Assembly (NCBI GenBank): GCA_010027395.1
Contig: RGVD01000033.1
Coordinates: 1-15,774 of the forward strand
Direction: 5' to 3'
Source: Bacteroidota bacterium
Lineage (GTDB): Bacteria > Bacteroidota > Bacteroidia > UKL13-3
DNA: 15,774 nt
The first letter of the stretch is position 1. Each line of letters opens with the position of its first letter. Shown piece by piece: positions 1 to 7,120 of the stretch. The translations under genes were made by a program, and so were the position numbers. The notes beneath the pieces are model-generated. The model worked only from the letters and a program-made list of their open reading frames with translations, had not been told where the DNA came from and made no database searches.

Positions 1-381
1 ATCACATGGCAATTGGCAAGTATGAAATATTTCAATCAGCATTTGCCTGGTAAGTGGTTTAGAATAAAAACCATTTAATAAACTATTCTCTATGGCCCTG
101 TTTTGATCACGTGGATCTAAGGAAGTGGTTAGCATAACGATAGGCATTGTTTTGTTTAGCAAAGCGTATTTCTCAAGAAATTCCCAACCGCTATATTGTG
201 GCATATTGATATCGAGAAGCATTAAATCATAATAGGCATCATTGTTGGATAAATAGCTAATTGCTTCATTTGGATTTAAAAAATTAGTAACCTCCAATTC
301 TACGCCCATTTTCTTGAGTAATCGCTCATTGGCCATGTTATTGATACTATCATCATCAATTTGCAATAATTTAAGTTTCAT
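1..381 (-). CDS. Single-domain response regulator (CheY-like receiver), 3' end cut by window edge
   Basis: This is the phosphoacceptor partner of a two-component or phosphorelay system and acts in the cytoplasm. The ATG is at 379-381 and 127 codons read without a stop to the window edge, so only the last few residues are missing. The receiver signature is complete: acidic residues D9 and D10, phosphoacceptor D57 in the motif LLDINMP, the switch Thr in LTTS (T85/T86), and K108 in the SKP motif. No output domain is visible, although one could follow beyond the edge. The start lies 12 bp after the stop of the PAS/DHp gene upstream, so the two are almost certainly co-transcribed and functionally paired. 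Family assignment is firm. The specific signal or target is unknown. Confidence 0.9.
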   Translation of the reverse strand, partial: MKLKLLQIDDDSINNMANERLLKKMGVELEVTNFLNPNEAISYLSNNDAYYDLMLLDINMPQYSGWEFLEKYALLNKTMPIVMLTTSLDPRDQNRAIENSLLNGFYSKPLTRQMLIEIFHTCQLPCD

Positions 382-393
382 ATCTATTGTTTA

Positions 394-1446
394 TTATAAA
401 TTAGAGTTAAGCCTTGAATTTAAATTTCTAATGATACCATCCAACTCTTGCACCGAATCATGAATAAAATTCAATGTGCTTTGGTCTTCAACATTAATAT
501 CAGCATGATCGTTGAGCAAGCCTGTCAATGAAATCAGATTTGCAACGGGTTTGCGTATAACATGGGACAAAGTGAAACTATATTCCTCAAAGCGTTTATT
601 TTGCTCCAGAAGAATTTGCTCATTGCGCTTTCTTACCGAAATATCTGATGTTAGTGCTATCAAGCCCTTTATGCTTCCATTCTCGCCTTTTATTGAAAAC
701 AAATTTACCTCAAATGTAGAAACCGATTTCATATTTGGAAAAGGATTTTCTGGCAAATCAAAATCAATAACAATTTCATAATTAACAACTTCACCGGTAC
801 TATAAGCCCTTTTGTAATATTCATACTGTCCGCTTGCCAAACTGAATGAATCGGTCAAAATATTATAATTATTAATATAATTTTCGGGTTTAGAGATAGC
901 CAAATTCTTCATTTGTTTCTCATTCATTCTTATTAAAAACCCCTCATTGTTAAAGAGCTCAAAGCCAATAGGCATTTCATTTAAAACAATATCCAGAAAC
1001 TTCTGGCTGTCAACTCTTTGTTTTTCAAAAAGTTTCTTTTGGGTAATATTTTTACTTAATAAAGTAACACCATACACATTGTTGGAAACATCATACATGG
1101 GATTAACATTAATCTCAAAAGTAATTAGATCATTATTAATATTTTTCTCCGTTTCTAATGTAAAAACTTCACCTTTAAGACCCCTGTCATAAATCTTTTT
1201 CCAAAATAATTTATCTTCGTTATCCTCCGTAAATTCAAGTATATTTTGGTTTATTACAATTGTTTTGTTATGAGCTATGTATAGATAATTCTCAAACTTG
1301 GAGTTTCCTTTAATGTATCTATAACTTTTATCAACACTCCAAATATCAACATTCGTGTTTTCTATTAATAGTCTTAATTCTGATTTTGCCTTAATAAGTT
1401 CTTGAATGTTATTTGCCAACTGAAGTTGGGTTTTCTGTAAGTGCAA
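394..1446 (-). CDS. PAS-PAS-DHp sensor module without ATPase domain (C-terminal part of a probable split sensor kinase)
   Basis: This encodes the cytoplasmic part of a sensor protein. The visible order is a short coiled-coil segment (residues about 1-25), PAS domain 1 (about 25-140, ending near LLSKNITQKK), PAS domain 2 (about 145-275, ending near ALTSDISVRK), then a DHp/HisKA-like helix with the H-box SHVIRKPVAN and candidate phosphoacceptor H295. The protein stops about 55 residues after that His with no HATPase_c domain, and the response regulator starts 12 bp later, so the catalytic domain is not merely out of frame. The nominal start is a TTG at 1446. No ATG is near, and the frame is open upstream as far as a TGA near 1507. 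Together with the membrane-segment fragment just upstream, this suggests one original gene interrupted by a frameshift in the T6 run (1457-1462). Family assignment is firm, but the true N-terminus is doubtful. Confidence 0.8.
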   Translation of the reverse strand: MHLQKTQLQLANNIQELIKAKSELRLLIENTNVDIWSVDKSYRYIKGNSKFENYLYIAHNKTIVINQNILEFTEDNEDKLFWKKIYDRGLKGEVFTLETEKNINNDLITFEINVNPMYDVSNNVYGVTLLSKNITQKKLFEKQRVDSQKFLDIVLNEMPIGFELFNNEGFLIRMNEKQMKNLAISKPENYINNYNILTDSFSLASGQYEYYKRAYSTGEVVNYEIVIDFDLPENPFPNMKSVSTFEVNLFSIKGENGSIKGLIALTSDISVRKRNEQILLEQNKRFEEYSFTLSHVIRKPVANLISLTGLLNDHADINVEDQSTLNFIHDSVQELDGIIRNLNSRLNSNL

Positions 1447-1526
1447 AATGGTGTATAAAAAAGACTTGTGAATCCAATGGATGGGATAAGTACCATAAGG
1501 GCAATTTCATAATCGGTGCCTTTTTA
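1445..1526 (-). other. Disrupted junction between membrane and PAS parts of the sensor gene
   Basis: Two lesions separate the two halves. One is an in-frame TAA at 1524-1526. The other is a one-base frame change most simply placed in the A6 run on the plus strand (T6 on the coding strand) at 1457-1462. With seven Ts the coding strand would read S-L-F-L-Y-T-I-L-H-L-Q and run straight into the PAS module. A homopolymer site makes a sequencing error possible for the shift, but not for the stop codon. Confidence 0.5.
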
Positions 1527-1919
1527 TACCTCACTGGCAAAAGCAGAGATGATAATGATACATACATAAAAATATTGAAGCCAATTGTGTTTAATTAAAA
1601 AAATAGAATAAAAAACCAACGAAACAGAAAAGCCAATAAACGAAATGGATATTGGACTATAAGCATTATACAAAAGCATTAGTGCAAGCGAAATAATTAT
1701 GCCATAAGGAAAAAAATTAAATGAGAAATACTTTGAGGACTGAAAGGTGGTAATATGCAGTACAACAAGCGAAAGGGCCTGCAAACAATACAAAAGTGAA
1801 AAAGAGGATTGTATGCCTATATAAAAAAATACCAACAGCTCAACAAGAATCAATGATCGTAAAACAGACACAAAAAATGTTGTGTTTACAAAATCATGAA
1901 TATTTTGAGATTTGTCCAT
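1524..1919 (-). CDS. Membrane-spanning N-terminal fragment of the sensor protein
   Basis: This encodes a 131-aa, very hydrophobic protein with about five predicted membrane helices (roughly residues 16-36, 38-58, 70-88, 89-110 and 113-129) and no recognisable catalytic motif. It starts with ATG at 1919 after a short polar segment. The TAA at 1524-1526 falls right after the fifth helix. Reading on in the same frame past that stop gives a hydrophobic stretch (KGTDYEIALMVLIPSIGF and following), which would be a sixth helix. One extra T in the T run at 1457-1462 would then join it to the coiled coil and PAS domains downstream. An even number of helices would put both ends in the cytoplasm, as expected for a sensor kinase. 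I infer that it is the input module of the downstream PAS/DHp protein. As a stand-alone protein its function is unknown. Confidence 0.6.
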   Translation of the reverse strand: MDKSQNIHDFVNTTFFVSVLRSLILVELLVFFYIGIQSSFSLLYCLQALSLVVLHITTFQSSKYFSFNFFPYGIIISLALMLLYNAYSPISISFIGFSVSLVFYSIFLIKHNWLQYFYVCIIIISAFASEV

Positions 1920-2002
1920 CGGGACGAATATATAGCAATTAAAATGTATTTTACAACATTTAAGATAATATTTTGCTTTTTGGTGTAGTTAAAGGGTCAT
2001 CT

Positions 2003-3076
2003 CTAGTTCATTTGACCTTCTTTCAATTTCTCGGAATTCTCAGCAATTTGAAGCTTATCAATAAATTCTTGTATATCACCTGCAATCACATCAGGCAAAT
2101 TGTATTTGGTTAAACCAATACGATGATCAGTCACACGTGCTTGTGGGTAATTGTAGGTTCTAATCTTAGCAGATCTATCACCAGTTGACACCATCGTTTT
2201 ACGCTTGTTCGCAATGCCATCATTGTGCTTTTGCAATTCAATTTCATACAGTTTGGTGCGCAACATCTGCATGGCGCGATTACGGTTACCTAGCTGATTC
2301 CTCTCAACTTGACAAACAACAACAATGCCCGTTGGCTTGTGCGTTAGCATTACCTTACTCTCCACCTTATTTACATTCTGACCACCAGCACCTCCGCTTC
2401 GAGCAGTTTGCATTTCGATATCGGCAGGGTTAATTTCTACATCTACCTCTTCAGCCTCGGGCAAAACTACAACTGAGGCGGCCGAAGTATGAACCCTTCC
2501 TTGAGCTTCGGTATCAGGTACACGCTGAACACGGTGCACACCACTTTCGTATTTCAACACCCCATATACCCCATCACCAGAAACCTCCATCACGATCTCT
2601 TTAAATCCTCCTACAGTACCTTCAGTAAAATCTATAACTTCAGTCTTCCATCCACGCTTATCGCAGTATCTTTCATACATACGGAAAAGCTCACCAGCAA
2701 ATAAACTAGCCTCGTCACCACCTGTACCACCACGAATTTCAACCACCGCATTCTTATCATCTTCAGGGTCTTTGGGAATAAGCAATATTCTAACTTCTTC
2801 TTCCATTGGTGCCACTAGGGGATCTAATTCATCCAATTCCATTTTGGCCATATCACGTAGGTCGGCATCCTTTTCGTTTTTAAGGATTTCTTTAGCGTTA
2901 TCAATATTTCCAATGAGGTTTTTGTATTCAAAATATTTGTTAACCAAGGGCTGTAAACTCTTGTATTCGCGATTCATTTGAGTATAACGCTTCATATCAG
3001 CCAATATATCCGGCTGCGATAGCATGTCTTCTACTTGTTTTGATCGTTGGTATATAGCCTCTAATTTATCTAACAT
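2003..3076 (-). CDS. prfA: Peptide chain release factor 1 (RF1)
   Basis: RF1 recognises UAA and UAG in the ribosomal A site and triggers hydrolysis of peptidyl-tRNA. The 357-aa length is close to the 360 aa of the E. coli protein. The N-terminal helical domain is about residues 1-100. The codon-recognition motif of type PxT is P187-D188-T189 (in RVPDTEAQGR), which distinguishes RF1 from the SPF motif of RF2. The catalytic GGQ is at 231-233 within SGGAGGQNVNKVES. The C-terminus (about 290-340) contains the usual TGDRSAKIRTYNYPQ segment. The ATG at 3076 is the natural start, and a consensus -7 element lies 20 bp upstream of it. No frameshift is needed, unlike RF2 genes of many bacteria. It is probably monocistronic or leads into the sensor locus 83 bp downstream. 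Confidence 0.97.
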   Translation of the reverse strand: MLDKLEAIYQRSKQVEDMLSQPDILADMKRYTQMNREYKSLQPLVNKYFEYKNLIGNIDNAKEILKNEKDADLRDMAKMELDELDPLVAPMEEEVRILLIPKDPEDDKNAVVEIRGGTGGDEASLFAGELFRMYERYCDKRGWKTEVIDFTEGTVGGFKEIVMEVSGDGVYGVLKYESGVHRVQRVPDTEAQGRVHTSAASVVVLPEAEEVDVEINPADIEMQTARSGGAGGQNVNKVESKVMLTHKPTGIVVVCQVERNQLGNRNRAMQMLRTKLYEIELQKHNDGIANKRKTMVSTGDRSAKIRTYNYPQARVTDHRIGLTKYNLPDVIAGDIQEFIDKLQIAENSEKLKEGQMN

Positions 3077-3096
3077 CGCTCTATTTTTTTGAGGCG

Positions 3097-3104
3097 CAAA
3101 GATA
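3097..3104 (-). promoter_or_regulatory. prfA promoter, Bacteroidota -7 element
   Basis: The minus strand reads TATCTTTG, an exact match to TAnnTTTG, which is the -7 element of the main sigma factor in Bacteroidota. A transcript would start about 14 nt before the prfA ATG. I do not see a clear -33 TTTG at the usual distance. Confidence 0.55.
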
Positions 3105-3424
3105 GAATTTATTTATAAAGCTTTATTGCTTAAATAATAGTTCTTTTATCCCCGCAAAATCTCAATAATGCAATTGATTATAAAATTAAAGAAATACCTA
3201 AATCCATTTCCTCCGACAGCACAAATGCTATGCTTTCATGTAAATTAGCATCTTATTGTTAATATCCTCCCATAATATTGAGAATAAAAGTTACAATCTT
3301 TTATTCTATTCCATTTGGAAGTGAAGCTGCCCATATCTCTTTTCCGATCAGAGCAATGCCTGAGCTTGAACTGCTGAGGTTCGTAAACTATATTCTTTCT
3401 CAATAACTAATTGATTGCCATTGA
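3105..3424. other. Intergenic spacer with possible decayed coding sequence
   Basis: No intact gene is visible between prfA and the OmpA-family gene. In the part next to the OmpA gene (about 3300-3420), minus-strand frames give short protein-like stretches (QLVIEKEYSLRTSAVQAQAL in one frame, IGKEIWAASLPNGIE then a stop in another). A one-base frame change could join them. The plus strand also has a 40-codon open stretch (3263-3403) ending ELELLRFVNYILSQ. None is recognisable, and they may be chance. A 10-bp hairpin lies at 3281-3307. Confidence 0.3.
3281..3307. repeat. 10-bp perfect inverted repeat, AT-rich hairpin
   Basis: AGAATAAAAG, loop TTACAAT, CTTTTATTCT. It lies about 120 bp beyond the stop of the OmpA-family gene, so it might end that transcript, but neither strand has a clear run of T after the stem and the stem is AT-rich. 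Its role is uncertain. Confidence 0.4.
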
Positions 3425-5380
3425 CTACTTCTTCAACTTATAATCCGTCCTAAGGACCCTAATCGTAGTTCTTCTGTTTTGTTGGTGCTCCTCTTCGCTG
3501 CAGTCAACTCCATCAGTACAATCGTTTACTAGTTTTGTTTCACCATATCCTACAGGCACTAATCTATCTTTAGCTATGCCTTTTTGAACTAAATAGTCCA
3601 CACAACTTTGGGCGCGTTTTTTCGAAAGTTCTAAGTTATAATCTGCAGGAGCGCGGCTATCGGTATGCGATGCTAATTCAATAACGATATTAGGATTGTT
3701 TTTCAATATCACAATGAGTGAGTCTAATGCCTTTTTAGATCCTATACGCAGGTCATATTTGTCTAGATCATAAAAGATTCCTTGAAGTGTAAAGTCCACT
3801 TCTGGTGCGGGTATAGGGTCTAAGTATAAAGTAATTTCAAGTGTAGAATCTTTGCTAATTCCTTTGCTAGATATTACAGTTGTGGCGCTTGAAAAATACT
3901 TTTCCTTGCTTGCAAAAACACTTAACAAGTTGTTCAAAGGAAGCTCACCTATGAACTCACCTTTTTCGTTTGATTTGATGCTGTAAATATTTTTACCTAA
4001 ACTGTCATTCAAAACTACCAAAGCACTGGTTGCTTGGTTCTCTTCACGGTCAATCGTTTTAACCCTTAGCAAAAAAACATAAGGCTTGATGGTGATACTA
4101 TATATATCGTCATCGCCTAGTCCACCCTCTCTGTTTGAGCTAATATAGGCTATGGGTTTATCTGCTTGTCTTTTGGTTTTAGGTATAAAGTTGATGCCAA
4201 AATCATCTCCTCCGGAGTTGATGGGATATTGAATGTTTAAAGCCTTTTTAAAGGTTCCTGAAGAGTCTTGTGTTTTAAAAACATCTAAACCACCCATGCC
4301 TATATTACCTTTGCTTGAATAGTAAATTATCCCATCTTCATCTACAAAAGGAAACATATCATCTTCATTGGTATTTACATTGGGTCCAAGATTAACAGGT
4401 TTGCCCCATTTGTTTTTTATCTCATCATACACGCAATAGTATAAATCTTTTTCGCCATACCCATCAGGCATATCGCTGCTAAAAAACAATCGCTTACCAT
4501 CAGCACTTAAGGCTGGGTGTCCACAACTGAACGAATCAGAATTGAAAGGCAATAGGCTAGGAGCTATCCAAGTATTGTTTTGAAAATAACATACATAAAT
4601 TTTACAGTTCATTCCCTTACCATCTATGCCATTGCATTGGGTAAAATACATGGTACTACCGGTAATATCAATCCATGCGCTACCATCATTAAAATTGGTA
4701 TTTACTGCACCTTTCACATTGCTTGGTTTTGTAAAAGCATCCCCAAGCAAATTTGATTCAAAAAAATCACTGCACTTCTGACCTGTCCATTCAAATATTT
4801 CGTTGCCTTGTGCTTCTTTGCGAGAGGATGACCAAATAAGTTTATTGTTGGTATAAAAAGGGGAGTAGTCGCTAAATTCGGTATTGATTTCTTTTACATT
4901 TTTAATAGTAAATTTTTCAGGATTTGCTTTCCATGTTTGAGCCATCAAGCAAGATTGTTGGGCAATTTTTCCTCTGACATCAGCGGGTACTTCAAACAAA
5001 AAATCATAAAACTGTCTTCCAGCCTCGTCATATCTTTCAAAGTTTTTAAGCAATTGTCCATAGCTGTATAGAATGTTAGGATCAGGGTATTTTGAATTAA
5101 TGGTCTCTTCAAACCATTTGATGGCTTGCTTGTAATTATTACTTCTTCTATAACTTTCAGCAATGTTGAACAATGTTTTTTGCTTTAGTTCCTCGTCTTT
5201 TATTTTGGCAAAAGCTTTTTTATAAAAACCTGCTGCCGTGTTGTATTTCTTGGCGGCAAAGGCTGCATTGGCTCTATCCAAATCTAGGGTATAGGCAGGA
5301 GCTGGTGCTTGTGCCTTGGCATTCACACAAAACAAAATGCTTATCAGAATAAAATAGTATCTCATAAATGTTTTTACCAT
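3425..5380 (-). CDS. OmpA-family TPR/beta-propeller/peptidoglycan-binding protein (PorE-like)
   Basis: This is a secreted periplasmic/outer-membrane-associated protein that anchors to peptidoglycan. Visible order: signal peptide (residues 1-23, cleavage probably after AKA); TPR-like helical repeats (about 35-150); PD40/WD40-type beta-propeller blades (about 165-430, with repeats such as LSADGKRLFFSSDMPDGYGE and YISSNREGGLGDDDIY); a carboxypeptidase-regulatory-like beta domain (about 435-520); and a C-terminal OmpA domain (about 525-645). In the last, D574 (SHTDSR) and R589 (LSKKRAQS) match the diaminopimelate-binding pair D241/R256 of E. coli OmpA. There is no lipobox. This four-domain order is that of PorE (PG1058) of the type IX secretion system, but other Bacteroidota proteins share it and no other por gene is in the window, so the T9SS role is inference. 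It is divergent from the ECF sigma operon, 112 bp away. An alternative start is M6. Confidence 0.88.
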   Translation of the reverse strand: MVKTFMRYYFILISILFCVNAKAQAPAPAYTLDLDRANAAFAAKKYNTAAGFYKKAFAKIKDEELKQKTLFNIAESYRRSNNYKQAIKWFEETINSKYPDPNILYSYGQLLKNFERYDEAGRQFYDFLFEVPADVRGKIAQQSCLMAQTWKANPEKFTIKNVKEINTEFSDYSPFYTNNKLIWSSSRKEAQGNEIFEWTGQKCSDFFESNLLGDAFTKPSNVKGAVNTNFNDGSAWIDITGSTMYFTQCNGIDGKGMNCKIYVCYFQNNTWIAPSLLPFNSDSFSCGHPALSADGKRLFFSSDMPDGYGEKDLYYCVYDEIKNKWGKPVNLGPNVNTNEDDMFPFVDEDGIIYYSSKGNIGMGGLDVFKTQDSSGTFKKALNIQYPINSGGDDFGINFIPKTKRQADKPIAYISSNREGGLGDDDIYSITIKPYVFLLRVKTIDREENQATSALVVLNDSLGKNIYSIKSNEKGEFIGELPLNNLLSVFASKEKYFSSATTVISSKGISKDSTLEITLYLDPIPAPEVDFTLQGIFYDLDKYDLRIGSKKALDSLIVILKNNPNIVIELASHTDSRAPADYNLELSKKRAQSCVDYLVQKGIAKDRLVPVGYGETKLVNDCTDGVDCSEEEHQQNRRTTIRVLRTDYKLKK

Positions 5381-5487
5381 TCAAATTTAACGAAAAGCAA
5401 AGAGAATTTGGCTATAAAATATTTTAATCCATAGATATGTTTTGGGCATGATAACGTATAATCCAAGAGAGTGGAAATGAAATATTG

Positions 5488-5516
5488 GATACTTGTCAAA
5501 AAAATATGATACTTGT
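5488..5516 (+). repeat. Direct repeat GATACTTGT overlapping the sigma factor start
   Basis: GATACTTGT occurs at 5488-5496 and again at 5508-5516, exactly 20 bp apart, that is two helical turns. The first copy contains the TTG assigned as the sigma factor start. It could be a binding site for a regulator or an artefact of AT-rich sequence. The 5381-5487 spacer shows no confident promoter on either strand. Confidence 0.4.
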
Positions 5517-6101
5517 ATTATACAAAAACCTAATTTTTTGGTAAAATCGATAAGTAAATACAATGATGAACAGACCTTGGTTTTGGCTTTAAAAGCTAAG
5601 GACAAGCATGCTTTTAGCTATTTGTATGATAATTATTCAGATGCTTTGTTTGGTGTTATCAATCGCATTGTGTTGAGTGATGAAATAGCCGGAGATGTAT
5701 TGCAAGAGGTGTTTGTAAAAATTTGGAAGAATATTGATAATTATTCAAGGGAGAAAGGAAGCATTTTTACTTGGATGATGAACATTAGCCGCAATGCAGC
5801 TATTGATCAAATTCGTTCGAGGCAATATCAGAATGAGGCTCAAAACCAAAGCATTGAAGATTTCGTAAATGATATTGACAAGACTGAGCAAACTACCTCA
5901 CAGGTGGATCATATCGGTTTAAAAGAGGTTTTAACTAAGTTGAAACCTGAGCATAAAATTTTGATAGATAAAGTATATTTTGAAGGCTATACTCATGAAG
6001 AAATTTCGCAAGAATTGGATATGCCTTTGGGTACTGTTAAAACAAGAATTCGTGCTGCCATGCAGCATTTACGACAAATATTAAACGTGCAGAAAACGTG
6101 A
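5493..6101 (+). CDS. ECF-type RNA polymerase sigma factor
   Basis: This is an alternative sigma factor that directs RNA polymerase to a small regulon. Sigma region 2 is about residues 35-110 (AFSYLYDNYSDALFGVINRI; QEVFVKIWKNIDNY; GSIFTWMMNISRNAAID). Region 4 is about 140-195, with the helix-turn-helix THEEISQELDMPLGTVKTRIRAAM. It lacks the central region 3 of housekeeping sigma factors. The start is uncertain: no in-frame ATG exists near the N-terminus, an in-frame TGA lies at 5478-5480, and the assigned start is TTG at 5493 with another TTG at 5538. The conserved core begins near YNDEQTLVLALKAKD, so either start keeps the whole domain. The stop overlaps the start of the anti-sigma gene (GTGA), implying translational coupling. 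The pair would be controlled by release of the sigma factor from its membrane partner. Confidence 0.93.
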   Translation: MSKKYDTCIIQKPNFLVKSISKYNDEQTLVLALKAKDKHAFSYLYDNYSDALFGVINRIVLSDEIAGDVLQEVFVKIWKNIDNYSREKGSIFTWMMNISRNAAIDQIRSRQYQNEAQNQSIEDFVNDIDKTEQTTSQVDHIGLKEVLTKLKPEHKILIDKVYFEGYTHEEISQELDMPLGTVKTRIRAAMQHLRQILNVQKT

Positions 6102-6922
6102 ATATAGAAGCATACATAGAATCGGGCGTTTTAGAAAGCTATGCCATGGGTCTTTGCGATGAAGCAGAGCAAATGGATGTGGAAAGACTTTGTAAAATAT
6201 ACCCTGAGTTGCAAGTCGAATTGGACCGTATCCAAGCCGACCTTGCCTTGTATGCACAAAGCCACGCCAAGAAAGCCCCTGGGCATATCAAGCAAGCTAT
6301 TTTTGATGAAATAGAATCAATTGAAAAACCTGTCGCTAAAATTAAAATTCATAGCAAAAACGAAGTTTTTCAGGAAGAAGAAAAGCCATCTATATTTAAC
6401 AATAAATGGTTGATTGCAGCTTCTGTTACCATGTTTGTTTTAAGCAGCATCACCAATGTGATTTTGTATAGCAAATGGAAGGACGCCAATCAGCAAATGA
6501 TAGCTTTGAATGCTGAAAAAAGTTTGCTTGCCGAGAATACTAAACACAATCAAGTTAAAATGGACTTGATGAAAAATGAGATGCAGATTATAAGCAGCCC
6601 TGAAGTAGCTAAGGTGATGATGAAGGGCATGGTAAAATCTCCTGAAAGCATGGCTATGGTGTATTGGAATAAAAACACACGTGAAGTTTTTGTTGAAGTA
6701 AAGAAACTACCTCCACCTGCAGAGGGTATGCAATACCAATTATGGGCTATTGTTGATGGAAAACCAATGGATGCAGGTATGTTACCCATGGAGCCAACCG
6801 ACTCAAGCCTAATAAAAATGAAGGACTTTGGCGAAGCCCAAGCCTTTGCCATTACACAAGAAAAAATGGGTGGCAGCCCAAGCCCTACCATGACCGAAAT
6901 GTTGGTGATGGGTGGGATATAG
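6098..6922 (+). CDS. Membrane anti-sigma factor with RskA-type C-terminal domain
   Basis: This is the probable inhibitor of the sigma factor encoded immediately upstream. The N-terminal cytoplasmic domain (about residues 1-70) carries the typical anti-sigma start, VLESYAMGLCDEAEQMDVER, without the HxxxCxxC zinc motif of ZAS proteins. A single membrane helix is at about 104-124 (LIAASVTMFVLSSITNVILY). A polar, helical linker (about 128-165) leads to the extracytoplasmic RskA C-terminal domain (about 170-274), with characteristic YQLWAIVDGKPMDAG and the terminal FAITQEKMGGSPSPT. The start is GTG at 6098, overlapping the sigma TGA by four bases, which supports co-translation in a fixed ratio. 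Family knowledge suggests release of the sigma factor by stepwise proteolysis on an envelope signal. That is inferred, as no protease gene is nearby. Confidence 0.92.
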   Translation: MNIEAYIESGVLESYAMGLCDEAEQMDVERLCKIYPELQVELDRIQADLALYAQSHAKKAPGHIKQAIFDEIESIEKPVAKIKIHSKNEVFQEEEKPSIFNNKWLIAASVTMFVLSSITNVILYSKWKDANQQMIALNAEKSLLAENTKHNQVKMDLMKNEMQIISSPEVAKVMMKGMVKSPESMAMVYWNKNTREVFVEVKKLPPPAEGMQYQLWAIVDGKPMDAGMLPMEPTDSSLIKMKDFGEAQAFAITQEKMGGSPSPTMTEMLVMGGI

Positions 6923-7028
6923 AATTAATGATTTTTTGCAAAAGCACTTACTAAGAATTATTTCTTCCTACCTAATTCATTAATAACCTCTTGACTAAGT
7001 TTGATTTTTCTATAACACATAGGACCTG

Positions 7029-7084
7029 CACTCGCTTGCATCTTGCGAGTGAGTCTATTGATAAGCCTCTGGCTGATAATTCTA
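7029..7084 (+). repeat. Hairpin-containing dispersed repeat, copy 1
   Basis: It begins with a 7-bp stem (CACTCGC, 9-nt loop, GCGAGTG) followed by about 33 conserved bases (GAGTCTATTGA ... GGCTGAT). A second copy in the same orientation lies at 7849-7905. About 50 of 57 aligned positions agree, with one gap, and most differences are T/C changes. The stem is unchanged while its loop varies. The rest of 6923-7120 shows no gene. Confidence 0.8.
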
Positions 7085-7120
7085 ATAAAATGGAAAACCT
7101 CGCTTGGCCCAGTGAAGTAA

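Noticed and set aside
512..1192. Plus-strand open frames opposite the PAS/DHp gene
   Set aside because: They are antisense to clear PAS and DHp coding sequence and have no family features.
1925..1948. TATATTCG on the minus strand just before the membrane fragment ATG as a -7 promoter element
   Set aside because: One mismatch to TAnnTTTG and a start point almost on the ATG. Too weak to annotate.
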